Source: DATAOG01 sp963840925 (GTDB lineage: Bacteria > Pseudomonadota > Alphaproteobacteria > Geminicoccales > Geminicoccaceae). Taken from it: a stretch of DNA of 64,000 bases. The notes below the pieces were generated by a model that worked only from the letters and a program-made list of their open reading frames with translations, was not told the origin of the DNA and ran no database searches. How positions within the stretch are numbered: position 1 is the first letter of the stretch; each line of letters starts with the position of its first letter. This document shows positions 31,082 to 40,002 of this stretch, piece after piece. The position numbers and the translations under genes are program-made. The stretch spans positions 27,922-91,921 of the forward strand of contig CAWJAY010000031.1 in assembly GCA_963840925.1 (NCBI GenBank), written 5' to 3'.

Positions 31082-33982
31082 ATGGGCGTTGCAACCATTG
31101 CCGCCGGGCTGCCGTTCGTCGATGCGCTCGCAGCCGGCCTGCTGGCGGAAGCGGGCGACGATCGCCTGGCGCTCGCCGACATGCTGGTGCTGCTGCCAAC
31201 CCGGCGGGCCTGCCGGAGCCTCGGCGAGGCCTTCCTGCGCCGCGCTGGGGGGCAGGGCCTGCTGCTGCCACGGATACGTCCGATCGGCGAGATCGAGGCC
31301 GAGGAGCTGCTGCTGGATGGCACCCTCGAGCTGACCTTGCCGCCCGCGATCGCGCCCTTGCGCCGCCAGCTGCTGCTCGCCCGCCTGCTCTCGCCGCTCG
31401 ACTGGCCGCTCGAGCATGCCCTGCGCCTGGCCGGTGAGCTCGGTGGCCTGCTGGACGAGCTGCAGACCGAGCGGGTGCCGTTCGGCGCGCTCGATCGCCT
31501 GGTGCCGGACGCGCTCGCCGAGCACTGGCAGACCAGCCGCGAGCTGCTGGCGATCATCGCCGAGGCCTGGCCCAGAGCGCTCGCGGACGAGGGTGCCCTC
31601 GACCCCGCCGAGCGCCGCCACCGGCTGCTGACCGCGCTGGCCGAGCGCTGGCGTGCGGAGCCGCCGCCGGCGCGGATCGTCGCCGCGGGCTCGACCGGCA
31701 GCATCCCGGCGACCCGCGCGCTGCTGCAGGTGATCGCCCGCCTGCCGCAGGGCACGGTCGTCTTGCCCGGCCTCGACCAGGACCTCGACGACGCCAGCTG
31801 GCAGCACCTCGAGGCGAGCCATCCCCAGTATGGACTGAAGCAGCTGCTGGAGGCGCTCTCGACCGAGCGGGCCGCGGTCACGCGCTGGGCCGCGCCGGGC
31901 ATGCCGGACTGCGACCCGGCGCGCGCGCGCTTCCTGTCCGAGGTCATGCGGCCGAGCGCCACGGTCGGCGCCTGGCAGGATCTGCCGCCGCCGCCGGCGG
32001 CTGCGATCTCAGACCTGATCGTCGAGGAGCACGTCGATCTGCCGAGCGAGGCGCTGGCACTGGCGCTCCGGATGCGCGCCGCGCTCGAGATGCCGGGCGG
32101 AACCGCGGCCCTGGTCACCCCCGATCGCCATCTCGCCCGCCGGGTCGCGGTCGAGCTGCAGCGCTGGGGCATCGAGGTCGACGATTCCGCCGGCACGCCG
32201 CTCGATCAGACGCCGCCCGGCGCTTTTCTGCTGCTGACCGCGCGCCTGATCGCCGCGGGCGTCAACCCGGTCGTCCTGCTCGCGATCCTCAAGCATCCCT
32301 TGGCCGGCGACGGCCGGGAGCGCAGCGAGCTGCGCCGGCTGGCCCGCGAGCTGGAAAGGACCTGCCTGCGCGGACCGCGGCTATTCGGCGGCTTTGCCGG
32401 CATCCAGGTCGAGCTGGAACGGGTGCGCCGACGCGTCGGAACTGACGCCTCGAGGCGCCACCAAGTCGCCAGCCTGGTCACGTTCGTGCACCGGATCGAG
32501 CACGCCGCCCGGCCGTTCACGGAGCTCGCCGGCGCCCGTCCGGTTGAGCTTGCGGCGCTGATCCGTGCCCATCTCGGCTTTGCCGACGCGCTCGCCGTGG
32601 GCACCGGGCTCTGGGCCCGGGAAGCGGGCGAGGCTGCGGCGCTGCTGTTTGGCGAGCTGCTGGAGTCGGCGGAGGGCGCCCCGGCGATCCTGCCGGCTGC
32701 CTACCCCGCGGCGCTCGCCCAGCTGATGGCGGCGCGTCCGGTCCGGCCGCGGGCGCCCAAGCACCCGCGCCTGCACATCTGGGGCCAGCTCGAGGCCCGC
32801 CTGCAGCACGCTGACCTGTTCCTGCTCGGCGGCCTGAACGAGGGCGTCTGGCCGCGCTACGTCGATCCCGGGCCCTGGCTCAGCGGCAGCATGCGCGAGA
32901 TGCTTGGCCTCACCCCGATCGAGCGCCGGATCGGGCTCGCGGCCCACGATTTCGTGGCCGCGGCGGCGGCGGGCTCGGTCGTGCTCTCGCGCGCCGAAAA
33001 GGCTGCCGACGGCCGTCCGACCGTCCCCTCGCGCTGGCTCGTGCGGCTGAAGACCCTGCTGGCCGGCATCGGCGCCGTCCAACTCCGCGGCCTGGATGCG
33101 CAGCCTTGGGCGCAACTCGACGAGGGACCCGTCAGCCGCTCGGCATCGCGACCGGCGCCCAGGCCGCCGCTCGCGGCGCGGCCGCGCGAGCTCTCGGTCA
33201 GCGATATCGGGCTCTGGATGAGCGATCCGTACGCTCTCTATGCCAAGCGCATCCTCGGGCTGAAGGCGCTCGAGGCGCTCGAGGCCGACCCTGGCGCGCT
33301 CGAGCGCGGCATCATCGTCCACCGCGTGCTCGAGCGCTTCGTGCGGGAATACCCGGGCGATCTGCCGGCCGACGCGCTGCCCCGTCTGCTCGACCTCGGG
33401 CGGAAGCTGTTCGAGGATTTCAGCCATCGGCCGCAGGTGCGGGCGCTCTGGTGGCCGCGCTTCGAGCAGGTCGCCCGCTGGGTCATCGCCCACGAAGATG
33501 GGCGTCGCGGTCAGATCCTCGAGATCATGACTGAGGTCGAGGGCCGGCTCGAGCTGGACGGCCTGGACTTTCGTCTCAAGGCGCGCGCCGATCGCCTCGA
33601 GCGCCTGCCCGACGGGCGGATCGCGGTGATCGACTACAAAACCGGGCGCCTGCCGGAGCGCACCGAGGTGCTGGCGGGCCTTGCCCCCCAGCTGCCGCTC
33701 GAGGCGGTCATGGTCGAGGCGGGCGCGTTCCGGGACGTTGGACCGACCGCAGTCGCCGAGCTTCTGTTCTGGCGCCTCAAAGGCGATGAGGCCGGCGGCG
33801 AGGAACAGCCGGCGGCCGCGATCCCGCCCGCCGAGCTCGCAGCCAAGGCCTATGCCGGGCTGCGCCGACTGGTCGCCCACTACCAACGGCCGGAGACGGC
33901 CTACCCCGCCCGGCGCAAGCCCCAGGTCGCCTGGCGGGGCGACTACGACCATCTCGCGCGGCGCGGCGAATGGACCAGCTGA
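31082..33982 (+). CDS. addB: Double-strand break repair protein AddB
   Basis: Subunit of the AddAB helicase-nuclease that resects DNA ends for RecA. 966 residues: an inactivated helicase-like N-terminal and middle part (LLPTRRACRSL) and a C-terminal PD-(D/E)xK nuclease with AVIDYKTGRLP. It overlaps addA by 13 bases. Length and order match alphaproteobacterial AddB; no frame break over 2.9 kb. Confidence 0.93.
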   Translation: MGVATIAAGLPFVDALAAGLLAEAGDDRLALADMLVLLPTRRACRSLGEAFLRRAGGQGLLLPRIRPIGEIEAEELLLDGTLELTLPPAIAPLRRQLLLARLLSPLDWPLEHALRLAGELGGLLDELQTERVPFGALDRLVPDALAEHWQTSRELLAIIAEAWPRALADEGALDPAERRHRLLTALAERWRAEPPPARIVAAGSTGSIPATRALLQVIARLPQGTVVLPGLDQDLDDASWQHLEASHPQYGLKQLLEALSTERAAVTRWAAPGMPDCDPARARFLSEVMRPSATVGAWQDLPPPPAAAISDLIVEEHVDLPSEALALALRMRAALEMPGGTAALVTPDRHLARRVAVELQRWGIEVDDSAGTPLDQTPPGAFLLLTARLIAAGVNPVVLLAILKHPLAGDGRERSELRRLARELERTCLRGPRLFGGFAGIQVELERVRRRVGTDASRRHQVASLVTFVHRIEHAARPFTELAGARPVELAALIRAHLGFADALAVGTGLWAREAGEAAALLFGELLESAEGAPAILPAAYPAALAQLMAARPVRPRAPKHPRLHIWGQLEARLQHADLFLLGGLNEGVWPRYVDPGPWLSGSMREMLGLTPIERRIGLAAHDFVAAAAAGSVVLSRAEKAADGRPTVPSRWLVRLKTLLAGIGAVQLRGLDAQPWAQLDEGPVSRSASRPAPRPPLAARPRELSVSDIGLWMSDPYALYAKRILGLKALEALEADPGALERGIIVHRVLERFVREYPGDLPADALPRLLDLGRKLFEDFSHRPQVRALWWPRFEQVARWVIAHEDGRRGQILEIMTEVEGRLELDGLDFRLKARADRLERLPDGRIAVIDYKTGRLPERTEVLAGLAPQLPLEAVMVEAGAFRDVGPTAVAELLFWRLKGDEAGGEEQPAAAIPPAELAAKAYAGLRRLVAHYQRPETAYPARRKPQVAWRGDYDHLARRGEWTS

Positions 33983-36900
33983 GCCCCGCACGGGCATCTC
34001 GGCCGGCGCCGACGCCCGAGCAGCGGCGGGCGGCGGAGCCGTCCGCCTCGATCTGGGTCACCGCCTCGGCCGGCACCGGCAAGACCCGGGTGCTGGCCGA
34101 CCGGGTCATGCGCCTGCTGCTCGGCGGCACCGATCCACGCCAGATTCTCTGCCTTACGTTCACCAACGCCGCCGCAGCCGAGATGGTCAAGCGGGTCGAG
34201 GACGACCTCTCCCAATTCGCAATCTCGCCTCGGAACGTCCTCGAGGCGGAACTCCAGCAGCTGACCGGCCGTATGCCGACCGGAGACGAGCGCGCTCGGG
34301 CGCGCACGTTGCTGGCCAGGGTCCTCGACCTGCCCGCCGGCCTGCCGATCATGACCATCCACAGCTTTTGCCAGTCGCTGCTCAAGCGCTTTCCGCTCGA
34401 GGCGGGCGTGGTCCCGCATTTCGATGTGCTCGATCCGCGCACCGCGGCCGACCTCTTGCGCGACGCTCAGGCCGAGGTGCTGGCGGGCAGCAGCTCGGAG
34501 ATCGAGCGCGCGCTCGAGCGTCTGGCCGTGCTGCTCGGCGAGGCGACGCTTGCGGAGGGCCTCGCGGCGCTGCGCGAGGATCGCCTCCGGCTCGGCGCAC
34601 TGCTCGCAGACCCGGGCGGGGTCGAGCGCCTGATCGCCAGGATCTATGGCGCGCTCGGCCTGCCTGCCGGCGCCGATGCGCCAGAGGTCCGGCGCAGGGC
34701 CTGCGCCGACCCCGCGATCGATTGCCGCGCACTGCTCGCTGCGGCCCAGGCCCTCGCCGCCGGCACGGTCAAGGAGGCCGCGCGCGCCGAGGTCATCATC
34801 GATTGGCTCGCTGCCGATGAGCCGGAGCGCGTGCGGCGCTGGCCAGCCTATGCGGCCGTTTATGTCACCAAGCAGCGCGAACCCAGGCAGACGAGCTCGA
34901 TCATCACCAACTCCGCCTCGGGCGTCTCGCCGACCGCCGAAGCCGCGTTGCTGGCCGAGCAGGCACGGATGCTGGCCTGGCTCGAGCGCGAGAGAGCGGC
35001 GACGGTCGCCGAACGCACGGCGGCGCTGCTCCGGGTTGGCGCGGCCGTCCTGAAGGCCTACGACCGGCGCAAGCGCGACCTCGCAGCGCTCGATTTCGAC
35101 GACCTGATCGCCGCCACCATGCGGCTTTTGAGCCAACCCGGAATCGCGTCCTGGGTGCAATACAAGCTCGATCAGCAGATCGACCATCTGCTGGTCGACG
35201 AGGGCCAGGACACGAGCGCCGAGCAATGGGCGATCATCCAGGCGCTCTGTGCCGAGTTCTTCACCGGCGAAGGTGCGAGGCCGACCAGGCGCACGCTGTT
35301 CGTGGTCGGCGACGAGAAGCAGTCGATCATGAGCGTGCAGGGTGCCGACGTGGCGACCTACCGCCGTTTTCGGGAGCTGCTGGAGGCACGCGCGCGCGCC
35401 GCCCGCCAGCCCTGGCGGGAGGAGCCGCTCGGCCGCTCGTTCCGCTCGGCCAAGCCGATCCTGGACCTCGTCGATGCCGTGTTCGCCAATCCCGATGCCC
35501 GGGAAGGCGTGGTCAGCGGCACCGACTGGCCGCCCCACGAGTGCTTCCGGACCACCGCACCCGGTCTGGTCGAGGTCTGGCCGCTGATTGAATGCGCGCC
35601 AGCCGCCAAGGCCGATGACTGGCAGCTGCCCGACCAGCAGGACGCCGGCGAGCGCGGCGAGACCCGCCTCGCCCGGGCGATCGCGCGGCAGATCTTCGAA
35701 TGGCGGCGCGATGGCGTGCCGCTCGCAGCGACCGGTCAGCCGATCCGGGCCGGCGACGTCATGGTGCTGCTGCCACGCCGCGGCATCTTCCAGGACCTCC
35801 TGATCCGCGAGCTCAAGCGCCAGCAGGTCCCGGTCGGTGGCGCCGACCGGCTGACGCTGACGGACGAGATCGCGGTCATGGACCTGATGGCGCTCGGCGA
35901 GGCGCTGCTGCTGCCCGAGGACGACCTGACGTTCGCCGCGGTCCTGCGCAGCCCGCTGTTCGGGCTGAGCGAGGAGGAGCTGTTCGAGCTGGCGCATGAC
36001 CGGGGCGAACTTACCCTGGTCGAGCGCCTGCGCGCGCTCCGGCACCAGAGCACGCGCTTTGGCGAGGCTTACGGGCGTTTTTCCGAGCTCCTGGGCCAGG
36101 CGGATTTCGCGCCGCCATTCGAGTTCTATGCCCGCCTGCTGGGCGCTGGCGGCGGCCGCCGGTGCCTGCTCGAGCGCCTGGGTCCGGCGGCAAGCGAGCC
36201 GATCGAGGCGTTCCTCGCCCAGGCGCTCGCCTACGAGCGGGGCCATCCGCCCTCGCTCCAGGGCTTCCTGCACTGGCTGCAGGCAGATGCGACCGAGCTG
36301 ATCCGCGACCCCGACCGGCCGCGCGACGAGGTCCGGGTGCTGACCTGTCACGGTGCCAAGGGCCTCGAGGCGCCGATCGTGTTCATCGCGGATGCCTGCT
36401 TCGTGCCGAACACGCGCGACCGATTGCTGTGGACCGAGGACGACCTGCCGCTCTGGCGGGTGAAGGGAGGCCTCCAGGACGGCTGTAGCCGGGCCGCCGA
36501 TCAACGCGCCTGGACCGCCCAGCAGCAGGAGCACCGCCGGCTGCTCTACGTCGCGCTGACCAGAGCGCGGGAGCGGCTGGTCGTGGCCGGCTGGCAGCGC
36601 AACCGGCCCGGCGGCGCCCAGACCTGGTACCAGCTGATCGAGGCCGGGATGGCCCGGCTCGGGGCGCTTCAGGTGCCGACGGCGCTCGCGCCCGAGCTTA
36701 CTGGCGAGAGCCTCTGCCACGGCAACCTGCCGGCGCGCCGCACCGGCCAGCTCCAGCTGGCGCTCGCGACCGGAACGCCGGCCCGGTCGCCGCTGCCGCC
36801 GGCGTGGCTTCGGCAGCCGGCACCGGTCGAGGCCGCAACCGCGGCGCCGCTCAGCCCCTCGCGTGCGTTCGAGGAGGATGCCGCGGCCGCCAGCTCGCCG

Positions 36901-37428
36901 CTGGACGGGGCCGGCTCGGGGCGCTTCCGCCGCGGCCGCCTGATCCATCGCCTGCTGCAGAGCCTGCCCGAACGTCCGCCGGCCGAGTGGCCAGCGCTGC
37001 TGGCGCGCTATCTGGCGGAGCCGTCGCAACGGCTCAGCGAGGCCGAGCAGGCGGAGCTTGCAACCGAGATCCTGGGCGTGCTCGCCGTGACTGAGCTCGC
37101 GCCGCTGTTCGGGCCGGGCTCGCGCGCCGAGGTGCCGCTCGCCGGCGTCGTCGGCGGCCAGGCGATCTTCGGCCAGGTCGACCGGCTGGCGGTCACCGCC
37201 GAGGCGGTGCTGCTGCTCGACTACAAGACCAACCGGAGCCCACCCGCGACGCCCGCCGAGGTCCCGCGCGGCTACCTGCGTCAGATGGCAGCCTATCGGG
37301 CGCTGCTCGAGGCGATCTGGCCGGATCGTCCGGTCCGCCCTGCCCTGCTTTGGACCGAGGGACCAAGCCTGATGGCGCTCGACGACGCCACGCTTGACCC
37401 CTGGCGGCCGGACACGGGCCAGGCTTGA
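33970..37428 (+). CDS. addA: Double-strand break repair helicase AddA
   Basis: UvrD-like ATP-dependent helicase-nuclease, partner of AddB. 1152 residues: Walker A TASAGTGKTRVL at about 31-42, helicase motifs VDEGQDTSAEQW and GDEKQSIMSVQGAD, VLTCHGAKGLEAPIV, and YVALTRARERLVV. The C-terminal nuclease has LLLDYKTNRSP. Start ATG 33970 overlaps addB. It is followed by trxA with a likely promoter between. Confidence 0.95.
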   Translation: MDQLSPARASRPAPTPEQRRAAEPSASIWVTASAGTGKTRVLADRVMRLLLGGTDPRQILCLTFTNAAAAEMVKRVEDDLSQFAISPRNVLEAELQQLTGRMPTGDERARARTLLARVLDLPAGLPIMTIHSFCQSLLKRFPLEAGVVPHFDVLDPRTAADLLRDAQAEVLAGSSSEIERALERLAVLLGEATLAEGLAALREDRLRLGALLADPGGVERLIARIYGALGLPAGADAPEVRRRACADPAIDCRALLAAAQALAAGTVKEAARAEVIIDWLAADEPERVRRWPAYAAVYVTKQREPRQTSSIITNSASGVSPTAEAALLAEQARMLAWLERERAATVAERTAALLRVGAAVLKAYDRRKRDLAALDFDDLIAATMRLLSQPGIASWVQYKLDQQIDHLLVDEGQDTSAEQWAIIQALCAEFFTGEGARPTRRTLFVVGDEKQSIMSVQGADVATYRRFRELLEARARAARQPWREEPLGRSFRSAKPILDLVDAVFANPDAREGVVSGTDWPPHECFRTTAPGLVEVWPLIECAPAAKADDWQLPDQQDAGERGETRLARAIARQIFEWRRDGVPLAATGQPIRAGDVMVLLPRRGIFQDLLIRELKRQQVPVGGADRLTLTDEIAVMDLMALGEALLLPEDDLTFAAVLRSPLFGLSEEELFELAHDRGELTLVERLRALRHQSTRFGEAYGRFSELLGQADFAPPFEFYARLLGAGGGRRCLLERLGPAASEPIEAFLAQALAYERGHPPSLQGFLHWLQADATELIRDPDRPRDEVRVLTCHGAKGLEAPIVFIADACFVPNTRDRLLWTEDDLPLWRVKGGLQDGCSRAADQRAWTAQQQEHRRLLYVALTRARERLVVAGWQRNRPGGAQTWYQLIEAGMARLGALQVPTALAPELTGESLCHGNLPARRTGQLQLALATGTPARSPLPPAWLRQPAPVEAATAAPLSPSRAFEEDAAAASSPLDGAGSGRFRRGRLIHRLLQSLPERPPAEWPALLARYLAEPSQRLSEAEQAELATEILGVLAVTELAPLFGPGSRAEVPLAGVVGGQAIFGQVDRLAVTAEAVLLLDYKTNRSPPATPAEVPRGYLRQMAAYRALLEAIWPDRPVRPALLWTEGPSLMALDDATLDPWRPDTGQA

Positions 37429-37456
37429 CAAGCGCTCTGCCGTTTCCCAAGTCCGC

Positions 37457-37486
37457 TTGACGCTCTCGGCGCGCGCCCCCTAGTGT
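37457..37486 (+). promoter_or_regulatory. Candidate sigma-70 promoter for trxA
   Basis: TTGACG at 37457-37462 and CTAGTG/TAGTGT at 37480-37486, with 17-18 bases between, fit the alphaproteobacterial pattern TTGAC-N17-CTATAT only in part. It lies 50 bases upstream of the trxA ATG. Supported by sequence match alone. Confidence 0.35.
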
Positions 37487-37538
37487 CGCTCGGCCAGGGG
37501 CGAACCCCGCCGTAGAGGCAGCCAATCGAGGTTTGACG

Positions 37539-37931
37539 ATGACGATCATCCAAGCCACCGACGCATCGTTCGAAACGGACGTGCTGAAGTCGGACCTGCC
37601 GGTCGTGGTCGACTTCTGGGCCGAGTGGTGCGGCCCCTGCAAGATGATCGCCCCGTTCCTGGAGGAGCTCGCGACCGACAAGGGCGAGCAGGTCCGGATC
37701 GCCAAGGTCAACATCGACGACAACCCGCTGACCCCGACCAAATATGGCGTGCGCGGCATTCCGACCCTGATGCTGTTTAAGAACGGCGAGATCGCCGCGA
37801 CCAAGGTCGGGGCGTTGCCGAAGACCAAGTTGTACGAATGGGTCGAGGAAGTCGATCTGACCTCGATCCGCCAGTCCGGGCAGGCTGAATCGTCTGCGCT
37901 CCGACCGGCCAGCCGCAAGATAGCGCAATGA
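37539..37931 (+). CDS. trxA: Thioredoxin TrxA with C-terminal extension
   Basis: A 130-residue thioredoxin: WAEWCGPCKM active site with WCGPC at residues 30-34, the cis-Pro in RGIPTLMLF. Standard thioredoxin ends near residue 107; about 23 more residues (Ser, Arg and Gln-rich) follow, which is unusual. ATG 37539 follows GAGG (37528-37531) by seven bases; in-frame TTG 37533 is rejected. The stop overlaps the next gene by ATGA, so the extension may be an adaptation to that coupling. Confidence 0.95.
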   Translation: MTIIQATDASFETDVLKSDLPVVVDFWAEWCGPCKMIAPFLEELATDKGEQVRIAKVNIDDNPLTPTKYGVRGIPTLMLFKNGEIAATKVGALPKTKLYEWVEEVDLTSIRQSGQAESSALRPASRKIAQ

Positions 37932-39271
37932 CTGGTGATGGCGCCGGCAGCAAGGCGGCAGGGCGCGCCTGGCGCGCGTTGCGCAAGCGCTGGCCGGAGC
38001 TCCAGACGGTCGATGTGATCCTGCCCGATCTGGCCGGCGTCGCACGCGGCAAGCGCATGACCGCCGATGCCTTCGAATCGGCGCTCGGTGCCGGGCTGAG
38101 CTTCCCGAGCTCGCTCTATGGCCTTGACGTGACCGGTGCCAACGTCGACGCCTCAGGCCTGGTCTGGGAGCAGGGCGACGCCGACCGACCCTGCCGGCTC
38201 GACGCGGCGACCTTCGCGCCGGTGCCCTGGCGGCCAGGCGGCGCGCAGGTGCTGGGCGGCCTGGGCAACGCCGACGGCGGCCCGTTCTTCGCCGATCCGC
38301 GCGCGCTGGTGGCCGCGGTCGCGGCGCGCTTCGAGCCATTGGGCCTTTCCGCGGTTGCGGCCCTGGAGCTCGAGTTCATGCTGCTCGACGGCCCGACCGG
38401 CCACGTCGAGCCTGTCTCTGAGCTGGAGCCCGGTGCCGTCTACGGCCTTGAGCCGCTCGATGCCGCCGAAGGTTTTCTAACCAGGCTGCAGAGCTATTGC
38501 ACCGCGCAGGATCTGCCGGCCAAGAGCGCGGTTTCGGAATACGCGCCGGGTCAGCTCGAGGTCAATCTCGGCCACGTTGCGGATCCGGTGCAGGCGGCGG
38601 ACCAGGCGTTCCTGCTCAAGCGCGCGATCAAGGCCGCGGCGCGCGCCGAAGGGCGCCAGGCGACCTTCATGGCCAAGCCCTTCGCCAGGCAGGCCTCGAA
38701 TGGCATGCATGTCCACGTCAGCCTGGTCGACCAGGCCGGCGCCAACCATTTCGCGGCCGAGCCCAGAGCGCTCCGGCACGCGATCGGCGGCCTCCAGGCG
38801 ACCATGGCCGAGGCGATGCTGCTGTTCGCGCCCAACGCCAACAGCTTCCGGCGGCTGCGGCCTCGCAGCTATGCCCCGACCGCCCCGACCTGGGGCAATA
38901 ACAACCGGACCGTGGCGCTGCGGGTGCCGCTCGGCCCGCCGCCTGCGTGCCGGATCGAGCACCGGACCGCCGGCGCCGACGCCAGTCCCTACCTCGCGCT
39001 GGCAGCCGTCCTTGCCGGCATCCATCATGGCTTGAGCGAAGGTCTCGAGCCGGATGCGCCGATCACCGGCAATGGCTATGCCGAGGTCGAGCCGAGCCTG
39101 CCGCTCAGCTGGGATCGGGCGATCGACGCCCTGGCGGAGGCGGCGGTGCTGCCGACCTACCTCGGCGCCGAGTTCTGTCGCCTTTACCGGGTCTGCCGCG
39201 CCGCCGAGCGCGACCGCTTCGCCGATCTGATCACGCCGGCCGAACACGCCTGGTATCTGGCCGCGGTCTGA
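37928..39271 (+). CDS. Glutamine synthetase family protein (gamma-glutamyl ligase, PuuA-like)
   Basis: A 447-residue protein with the glutamine synthetase fold. Catalytic-domain residues LELEFMLLD, SEYAPGQLEVNL, FMAKPF, SNGMHVHVSL and the ATP loop region RRLRPRSYAPTAPTWG are conserved, and RIEHRTAGADASPYL ends the site. It resembles gamma-glutamylputrescine synthetase and other glutamyl-amine ligases more than GlnA; the substrate is not known. Coupled to trxA by ATGA. It ends four bases before the convergent yqgE. Confidence 0.86.
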   Translation: MTGDGAGSKAAGRAWRALRKRWPELQTVDVILPDLAGVARGKRMTADAFESALGAGLSFPSSLYGLDVTGANVDASGLVWEQGDADRPCRLDAATFAPVPWRPGGAQVLGGLGNADGGPFFADPRALVAAVAARFEPLGLSAVAALELEFMLLDGPTGHVEPVSELEPGAVYGLEPLDAAEGFLTRLQSYCTAQDLPAKSAVSEYAPGQLEVNLGHVADPVQAADQAFLLKRAIKAAARAEGRQATFMAKPFARQASNGMHVHVSLVDQAGANHFAAEPRALRHAIGGLQATMAEAMLLFAPNANSFRRLRPRSYAPTAPTWGNNNRTVALRVPLGPPPACRIEHRTAGADASPYLALAAVLAGIHHGLSEGLEPDAPITGNGYAEVEPSLPLSWDRAIDALAEAAVLPTYLGAEFCRLYRVCRAAERDRFADLITPAEHAWYLAAV

Positions 39272-39274
39272 GGT

Positions 39275-39907
39275 TCAGAGCTCGATGCCCTGGCGGTCGA
39301 GCGCGCGCTGCCATTTGCCGTCGTCCTGATCGCCGAACAGCAGGTCCGCGTCGGCATCGACGATGACCCAGGCGCCGGCGGCGATCTCGGAGGCGAGCTG
39401 ATCGGGCCCCCAGCCGGCGTAGCCGAGCGCGAACAGGCTCTGCCGCGGCCCCTTGCCGGTCGCCATGTCTTCCAGGACATCGGGCGAGCTGGTGAGCGCC
39501 GCCAGTTCGGACAGCACCACCGTGTCCTCGCCATGATATTCGGGACTGTGCAGGACGAAGCCGCGGCCGCGCTCGACCGGGCCGCCGTAGTGGACCTCGA
39601 TCTCGCCTGCGAGGGTCGGGTCGCCCTCGACGCCAAGCCCTTTCAGCAGCTCGCCGGCCGGTCCCTTGCCGAGCACCCGGTTGACCACCAGACCCATGGC
39701 GCCGGTGCTGTCGTCCTGGATCATGTAGACGACCGTGTGGCGGAAATTGGGATCGTCGAGCTCTGGCGTCGCGACCAGCAGATGCCCGGCCACGGTCGGC
39801 AACGGGGCTGCTTCGCCCGGCGTCCGCGCCGCTTGCGTTATGGGTGTGAGGAGCCAGAGCAGGGCCATCAGGCCCGCGCCGCCGATCTGGATCGAGGTGC
39901 CCATCAT
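39275..39907 (-). CDS. YqgE/AlgH family protein with N-terminal signal peptide
   Basis: A 210-residue protein. From residue 38 on it matches the YqgE/AlgH family (GHLLVATPELDDPNFRHTVVY, GAMGLVVNRVLG, GYAGWGPDQL). Unlike usual cytoplasmic members it starts with a hydrophobic segment of about 18 residues (MMGTSIQIGGAGLMALLWLL) followed by TPITQAARTPG, which looks like a signal peptide. The biochemical function of the family is unknown. Start ATG 39907; using Met at residue 2 changes nothing. Confidence 0.85.
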   Translation of the reverse strand: MMGTSIQIGGAGLMALLWLLTPITQAARTPGEAAPLPTVAGHLLVATPELDDPNFRHTVVYMIQDDSTGAMGLVVNRVLGKGPAGELLKGLGVEGDPTLAGEIEVHYGGPVERGRGFVLHSPEYHGEDTVVLSELAALTSSPDVLEDMATGKGPRQSLFALGYAGWGPDQLASEIAAGAWVIVDADADLLFGDQDDGKWQRALDRQGIEL

Positions 39908-40002
39908 CGTCCGCCCCTCCGGAGCTATCGACCATGACCTCTACGGAATCGGCGGCCGCGTGCCAAGCGGGATCACGCGTGCCGGGCCGCGACCGGCCGC
40001 TG

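Noticed and set aside
33943..37431. 1162-residue open frame on the minus strand
   Set aside because: Antisense to addA, which has all helicase motifs; low-complexity shadow composition.
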